Shown here piece by piece: positions 5,603 through 8,084 of a stretch of DNA of 8,084 nucleotides (the first letter of the stretch is position 1; each line of letters begins with the position of its first letter). This DNA comes from Actinomycetota bacterium. Lineage in GTDB: Bacteria; Actinomycetota; Acidimicrobiia; IMCC26256; PALSA-610. The notes under the pieces were generated by a model. It saw only the letters and a program-made list of their open reading frames with translations. It did no database searches and was not told the DNA's origin. A program made the position numbers and the translations under genes. The DNA lies in the NCBI GenBank assembly GCA_030839105.1, contig JAUZEI010000237.1, positions 1 to 8,084 on the forward strand. The letters run 5' to 3'.

Positions 5603-6546
5603 TGCGCGCGCTCGTCACCGGAGCCGCGGGCTTCGTCGGGAGTCACCTGACCGACGCGCTCTTGGCGCGCGGAGACATAGTCCGCGGTGTCGACTGCTTC
5701 ACTCCCTACTACGAAGCGACCGAGAAGGAAGGCAACGTCTCGTCGGCGCGCAGTCACCCGAACTTCGAGTTCGTGAACGCCGACCTGCGTACGAGCGCGA
5801 TCGCGCCGCTCCTCGACGGGGTCGACGCCGTCTTCCATCAAGCGGCGCAGGCGGGTGTGCGGCTGTCGTGGGCGGGCGGCTTCGCCGATTACGTGGGCCA
5901 CAACGTCGTCGCGACGCAGCGGTTGCTCGAAGCCGTCGTTGCGGCCCGTCCGTCTGCTCGCGTCGTGTACGCGTCGTCGTCGTCGGTGTACGGCAATCAG
6001 GCCCGGTATCCGACCGAGGAAGCCGACCTGCCGAAGCCGTACAGCCCCTACGGCGTCACGAAGCTCGCGGCCGAGCATCTGTGCGGGCTCTACGCGGAGA
6101 ACTGGAACGTCTCCACGGTGTCGTTGCGCTACTTCACGGTGTTCGGACCGCGTCAACGGCCCGACATGTCGATCCACCGGCTCTGCGAGGCGGCGATTCA
6201 CGGCACGTCGTTCCCGCGCTACGGCGACGGCTCGCAGGTCCGGGAGTTCACCTACGTCGACGACATCGTGCGCGGAAACCTCCTCGCGGCCGAGCGCGAC
6301 GTTGCGCCCGGGTCGTACTGCAATCTCGCGGGTGGGGGAGAGGTCACGCTCTCGCAGCTGATCGACCTCGTCGGCGACCTGGCCGGGAACCCGGTGCGCG
6401 TCGACCAGCAACCGCGACAGGCCGGCGATGCCTTCCGTAACGGCGGTTCGATCAAGCGCGCCCGCGAGCTCCTCGACTGGGCGCCCGAGGTGTCGTTGCG
6501 CGACGGACTGCGCGCCCAGCTCGAGTGGCACCGCTCACGCGCATAG
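5602..6546 (+). CDS. NAD-dependent sugar-nucleotide epimerase/dehydratase (extended SDR, GalE-like)
   Basis: A 314-residue extended short-chain dehydrogenase, probably a UDP-sugar 4-epimerase using tightly bound NAD. VTGAAGFVGSHL (5-16) is the G-x-x-G-x-x-G dinucleotide motif. D31 in RGVDCFTPYY ends the second strand and indicates NAD over NADP. AAQAGVR (81-87) follows, then ASSSSVYG (124-131) with the catalytic Ser/Thr region, and Y150-G-V-T-K154 is the catalytic YxxxK. RYFTVFGPRQRPDMSIHRL (176-194) and YGDGSQVREFTYVDD (207-221) are the substrate-domain signatures of UDP-glucose and UDP-glucuronate 4-epimerases. Substrate identity is not decided. ATG 5602 is preferred over TTG 5599 because it overlaps the upstream stop as TGATG and places the glycine motif at the usual distance. 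The last 12 bases overlap the convergent PhzF-type gene. A GalT-like enzyme lies nearby on the other strand, so a shared galactose or surface-sugar role is possible. Confidence 0.88.
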   Translation: MRALVTGAAGFVGSHLTDALLARGDIVRGVDCFTPYYEATEKEGNVSSARSHPNFEFVNADLRTSAIAPLLDGVDAVFHQAAQAGVRLSWAGGFADYVGHNVVATQRLLEAVVAARPSARVVYASSSSVYGNQARYPTEEADLPKPYSPYGVTKLAAEHLCGLYAENWNVSTVSLRYFTVFGPRQRPDMSIHRLCEAAIHGTSFPRYGDGSQVREFTYVDDIVRGNLLAAERDVAPGSYCNLAGGGEVTLSQLIDLVGDLAGNPVRVDQQPRQAGDAFRNGGSIKRARELLDWAPEVSLRDGLRAQLEWHRSRA

Positions 6547-7335
6547 CTCTCCGGCGAGCACCGTCGTCGCCCGGCCGGTGAAGAGGGCCCGATCTCCCTT
6601 CTGGACAACGGTCATCTCGCCGCCGCGCTCGGAGGCCTGAAAGGCGCGCAGCTCGTCGCGTCCGAGTCGGGGCGCCCAGTACGCGACGAGGACACAGTGC
6701 ATCGATCCGGTTACGGGATCCTCGTCGATGCCGACCCGGGGAGCGAAGCAGCGTGACACGATGTCGTAACCGTCGTCGCCGGGAGCGGTGACGTACACCC
6801 CCCGCACGTCCGGAACCGCCGCGAGCTTTGCGAAGTCGGGCGCGAGCGTCCGCACGGTGGCCGCGGAGTCGACGACGCACATGTAGAAGTCGCCCGTCGT
6901 ACTGAGGAGCTCGGGTTCGCGGCTCGAGATCCCGAGCGCGTCGAAGAGGTCCGGCTTCGGCGGCGCGGGCGCGGGAACGGCGACCGGGAAGTCGAGCGTG
7001 ATGCCGAGCGCGCCCGCGTGCCGAGCGGTCAGCTCACCGCCGCGCGTGTGGAACCGGGCGGTCGCGTCGGTTTCCAGCCGCCCGGTCTCGAACAGCACGT
7101 GGGCGCCGGCGAGGGTGGCGTGCCCGCAGAGGTCGACCTCGACCTCGGGCGTGAACCAGCGCAGGTCGAATCCGTCGTCGGCGCGGGGCCGGACGAATGC
7201 CGTCTCCGAATGACGCATCTCGGCGGCCACCCTCTGCATCCACGCCTCGTCACCGTGACCGAGCACCACGGCGGCGGGATTCCCCCGGAACGGCTCCGAC
7301 GTGAAGGCGTCGACGACGAAGATCGGCAAGCTCAT
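6535..7335 (-). CDS. PhzF-family isomerase-like protein
   Basis: A 266-residue member of the PhzF/diaminopimelate-epimerase fold. The type enzyme isomerises a dihydro-anthranilate in phenazine synthesis, but most family members have unknown substrates, and no phenazine genes are present here, so phenazine production should not be inferred. Motifs: IFVVDAFTSEPFRGNPAAVV (5-24), the family opening; E44 in RHSETAFV, the position of the catalytic glutamate; DLCGHATLAGAHVLF (68-82); and GIDEDPVTGSMHCVL (202-216), the second-half signature with the D-P-V-T-G-S turn. Both halves of the pseudo-repeat are intact. ATG 7335 is the only start giving the family N-terminus. A weak promoter-like box precedes it and a palindromic 45-bp repeat array lies 45 to 158 bases upstream. 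The 3' end overlaps the convergent epimerase gene by 12 bases, leaving no room for a separate terminator. Confidence 0.9.
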   Translation of the reverse strand: MSLPIFVVDAFTSEPFRGNPAAVVLGHGDEAWMQRVAAEMRHSETAFVRPRADDGFDLRWFTPEVEVDLCGHATLAGAHVLFETGRLETDATARFHTRGGELTARHAGALGITLDFPVAVPAPAPPKPDLFDALGISSREPELLSTTGDFYMCVVDSAATVRTLAPDFAKLAAVPDVRGVYVTAPGDDGYDIVSRCFAPRVGIDEDPVTGSMHCVLVAYWAPRLGRDELRAFQASERGGEMTVVQKGDRALFTGRATTVLAGELCA

Positions 7336-7341
7336 GACCCG

Positions 7342-7347
7342 AGCCTG
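7342..7347 (-). promoter_or_regulatory. Weak candidate -10 box for the PhzF-family gene
   Basis: On the minus strand this reads CAGGCT, one mismatch from TANNNT, again ending exactly 6 bases before the ATG (7335). A GTGAAG about 16 bases upstream matches only half of TTGACA. No good Shine-Dalgarno sequence is present, so leaderless transcription would explain the start, but support is weak. Confidence 0.25.
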
Positions 7348-7379
7348 CCACGCCCCGCCCGACCTTCACCGCCATTTTC

Positions 7380-7398
7380 GTTGCAAACAGTTTGCAAC
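7380..7398. promoter_or_regulatory. Perfect 19-bp palindrome, possible operator
   Basis: GTTGCAAACAGTTTGCAAC has 9-base arms that are exact reverse complements around a central A. The equivalent cores at 7425-7443 and 7470-7488 have one and two arm mismatches. The size and symmetry are typical of a site for a dimeric repressor such as a TetR- or LacI-type protein. It lies 45-63 bases upstream of the PhzF-family start codon. No regulator gene is present in the window, so the binding protein is unknown. Confidence 0.5.
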
Positions 7399-7493
7399 AT
7401 TTCGGACCGTCAGCGGTCACTTATGTTGCTAACTGTTTGCAACATTTCGGACCGTCAGCGGTCGCTTTCGTTGCTAACTGTTTGCAGCTTTTA
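7380..7493. repeat. 45-bp tandem direct repeat, two full copies and a partial third
   Basis: Unit 1 (7380-7424) and unit 2 (7425-7469) are identical at 40 of 45 positions. The third copy (7470-7493) keeps 18 of the first 19 bases and then decays, reaching the stop codon of the carboxylase gene. Each unit contains a 19-base palindromic core, then ATTTCG, then a small stem GACCG-TCAG-CGGTC (7405-7418 in unit 1, 7450-7463 in unit 2). A short TTTTC-like tail before 7380 resembles the end of a unit. The block is visibly richer in A/T than the genes around it. It could be a regulatory-site array, a REP-like dispersed element, or a processing/termination structure for the carboxylase transcript; no U-tract supports an ordinary terminator. 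Confidence 0.85.
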
Positions 7494-8084
7494 GGCGATG
7501 ACGGCGATGACGTCGCCGGTGCCGACGGCGTCGCCGGCTGCGACGCGGATCTCCTGGACGGTTCCCGCGGTCTCGGCGTTGATCTGGTTCTCCATCTTCA
7601 TCGCCTCGAGCACGACGAGCGCGTCGCCGATCGCGACCTCGGCGCCGACCTCGACGAGCACCTTCACGATCGTGCCCTGCATCGGCGCGGACACCGTGCC
7701 GCTGCCGACCGCGCCCCCGCTGCCGCCGGTGACGGCGCGCTTCGGCCGAGCCCGCGCCGCTCCTCTCGCCGGCGCGCGCGGGGAAGGCGCGTCGGGCAAC
7801 CACACCTTGACCGAGTAGCGACGACCGTCGACCTCGACCGGCACGGTCTGCTCGACGAGCGGTCCGGACGCGGCACCGTCGGCGTCGGGCGGAGCCACCG
7901 TCAGCGTGCTCGCGGGGCGGACGTGGGCGGCGAACTCCGTCTGGTCGACTTCGTCCTCGACCCATTTGGTCGAATGGGTAGCGCTCCGGAACGCTTCGGT
8001 CGGGAGCAGCGTGAGATGGGCCGGGATCGTCGTCTTGATACCGCTGATCTCGAACTCCGACAGCGCGCGCAGCATCCGGTCGAT
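7491..8084 (-). CDS. Acyl-CoA carboxylase alpha chain, C-terminal part with biotinyl domain (5' end outside window)
   Basis: The last 197 residues or so of an acetyl-/propionyl-CoA carboxylase alpha subunit of the actinobacterial AccA3/PccA type (biotin carboxylase fused to biotin carboxyl carrier). The frame is open to the window edge and reads IDRMLRALSEFEISGIKTTIPAH, the conserved end of the biotin carboxylase C-terminal domain, so the ATG at 8075 is internal. Numbering from that Met, a connector follows (about 30-95, including VPVEVDGRRYSVKVWLPDA at 78-96), then an Ala/Arg/Pro linker (97-115) and a Gly-rich hinge. The biotinyl domain is residues 127-194. VLEAMKMENQI (155-165) contains K160, the lysine expected to carry biotin (codon at 7596-7598). 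The partner carboxyltransferase beta chain is not in the window. With the MeaB-type GTPase at the other end, propionyl-CoA is an attractive substrate, but acetyl-CoA cannot be excluded. Confidence 0.93.
   Translation of the reverse strand: MDRMLRALSEFEISGIKTTIPAHLTLLPTEAFRSATHSTKWVEDEVDQTEFAAHVRPASTLTVAPPDADGAASGPLVEQTVPVEVDGRRYSVKVWLPDAPSPRAPARGAARARPKRAVTGGSGGAVGSGTVSAPMQGTIVKVLVEVGAEVAIGDALVVLEAMKMENQINAETAGTVQEIRVAAGDAVGTGDVIAVIA

Noticed and set aside
5967..5984. GTC/TCG trinucleotide run resembling a microsatellite
   Set aside because: It encodes the conserved Ser-rich active-site strand of the epimerase (A-S-S-S-S-V-Y-G) and is explained by protein constraint and codon bias.
5257..6531. 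A 424-codon minus-strand open frame antisense to the LpdA-like and epimerase genes
   Set aside because: No family signature and full antisense overlap with two clearly real genes; composition is that of a codon-position shadow.
7405..7463. GACCG-TCAG-CGGTC stems in the repeat array as standard intrinsic terminators of the carboxylase gene
   Set aside because: The stems are only 5 bp and are not followed by a U-tract on either strand. They are better described as part of the repeated unit, although a role in 3'-end formation is not excluded.
7380..7493. CRISPR array
   Set aside because: The repeats are directly tandem with no unique spacers between them and no cas genes are nearby.

Overview
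The window is 8,084 bases of very GC-rich chromosome (close to 70% GC by eye) with densely packed, overlapping genes. The G/C-biased third positions, an F420-type luciferase-like oxidoreductase, an LpdA-like flavoprotein resembling a mycobacterial protein, leaderless-type promoters and an AccA3/PccA-type carboxylase all suggest an actinobacterium. A little-studied environmental class such as Acidimicrobiia is plausible, but this is a guess from gene style, not a placement.

Layout. Bases 1-1057 (+) hold the end of a MeaB-type GTPase gene and a GNAT acetyltransferase gene joined by a 4-base overlap. Bases 1096-1875 (+) hold an enoyl-CoA hydratase gene with its own promoter-like box. A hairpin at 1868-1895 separates it from a convergent minus-strand operon at 1897-4201. 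Read in its own direction, that operon is galT-like uridylyltransferase, small SRPBCC protein, luciferase-like oxidoreductase, with both junctions overlapping by 4 bases. A 42-base divergent promoter region (4202-4243) leads to a plus-strand pair at 4244-6546: an LpdA-like flavoprotein and a GalE-like sugar-nucleotide epimerase, overlapping by one base. The epimerase gene overlaps a convergent PhzF-family gene (minus, 6535-7335) by 12 bases. The longest gene-free stretch, 7336-7490, carries a 45-bp tandem repeat with palindromic cores. Bases 7491-8084 (minus) are the C-terminal part of an acyl-CoA carboxylase alpha chain ending in a biotinyl domain.

How the genes fit together. The two ends belong to propionyl-CoA/methylmalonyl-CoA metabolism: a biotin carboxylase chain on the right and the mutase-protecting GTPase on the left, with an enoyl-CoA hydratase from acyl-CoA oxidation nearby. 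The middle holds two Leloir-like functions (GalT-like and GalE-like) in opposite operons about 1.4 kb apart, plus redox enzymes (a probable quinone reductase and a probable F420 enzyme). No gene-free stretch exceeds 300 bases. I see no tRNA, rRNA, CRISPR array, insertion sequence or phage gene.

Most of this is ordinary metabolic chromosome. The items most worth a second look are the palindromic 45-bp repeat array next to the PhzF gene, the flavoprotein that has lost one redox cysteine but kept a His-Pro-x-Leu-x-Glu motif, and promoter-like boxes at a fixed distance from start codons. I found no convincing new multi-gene system.
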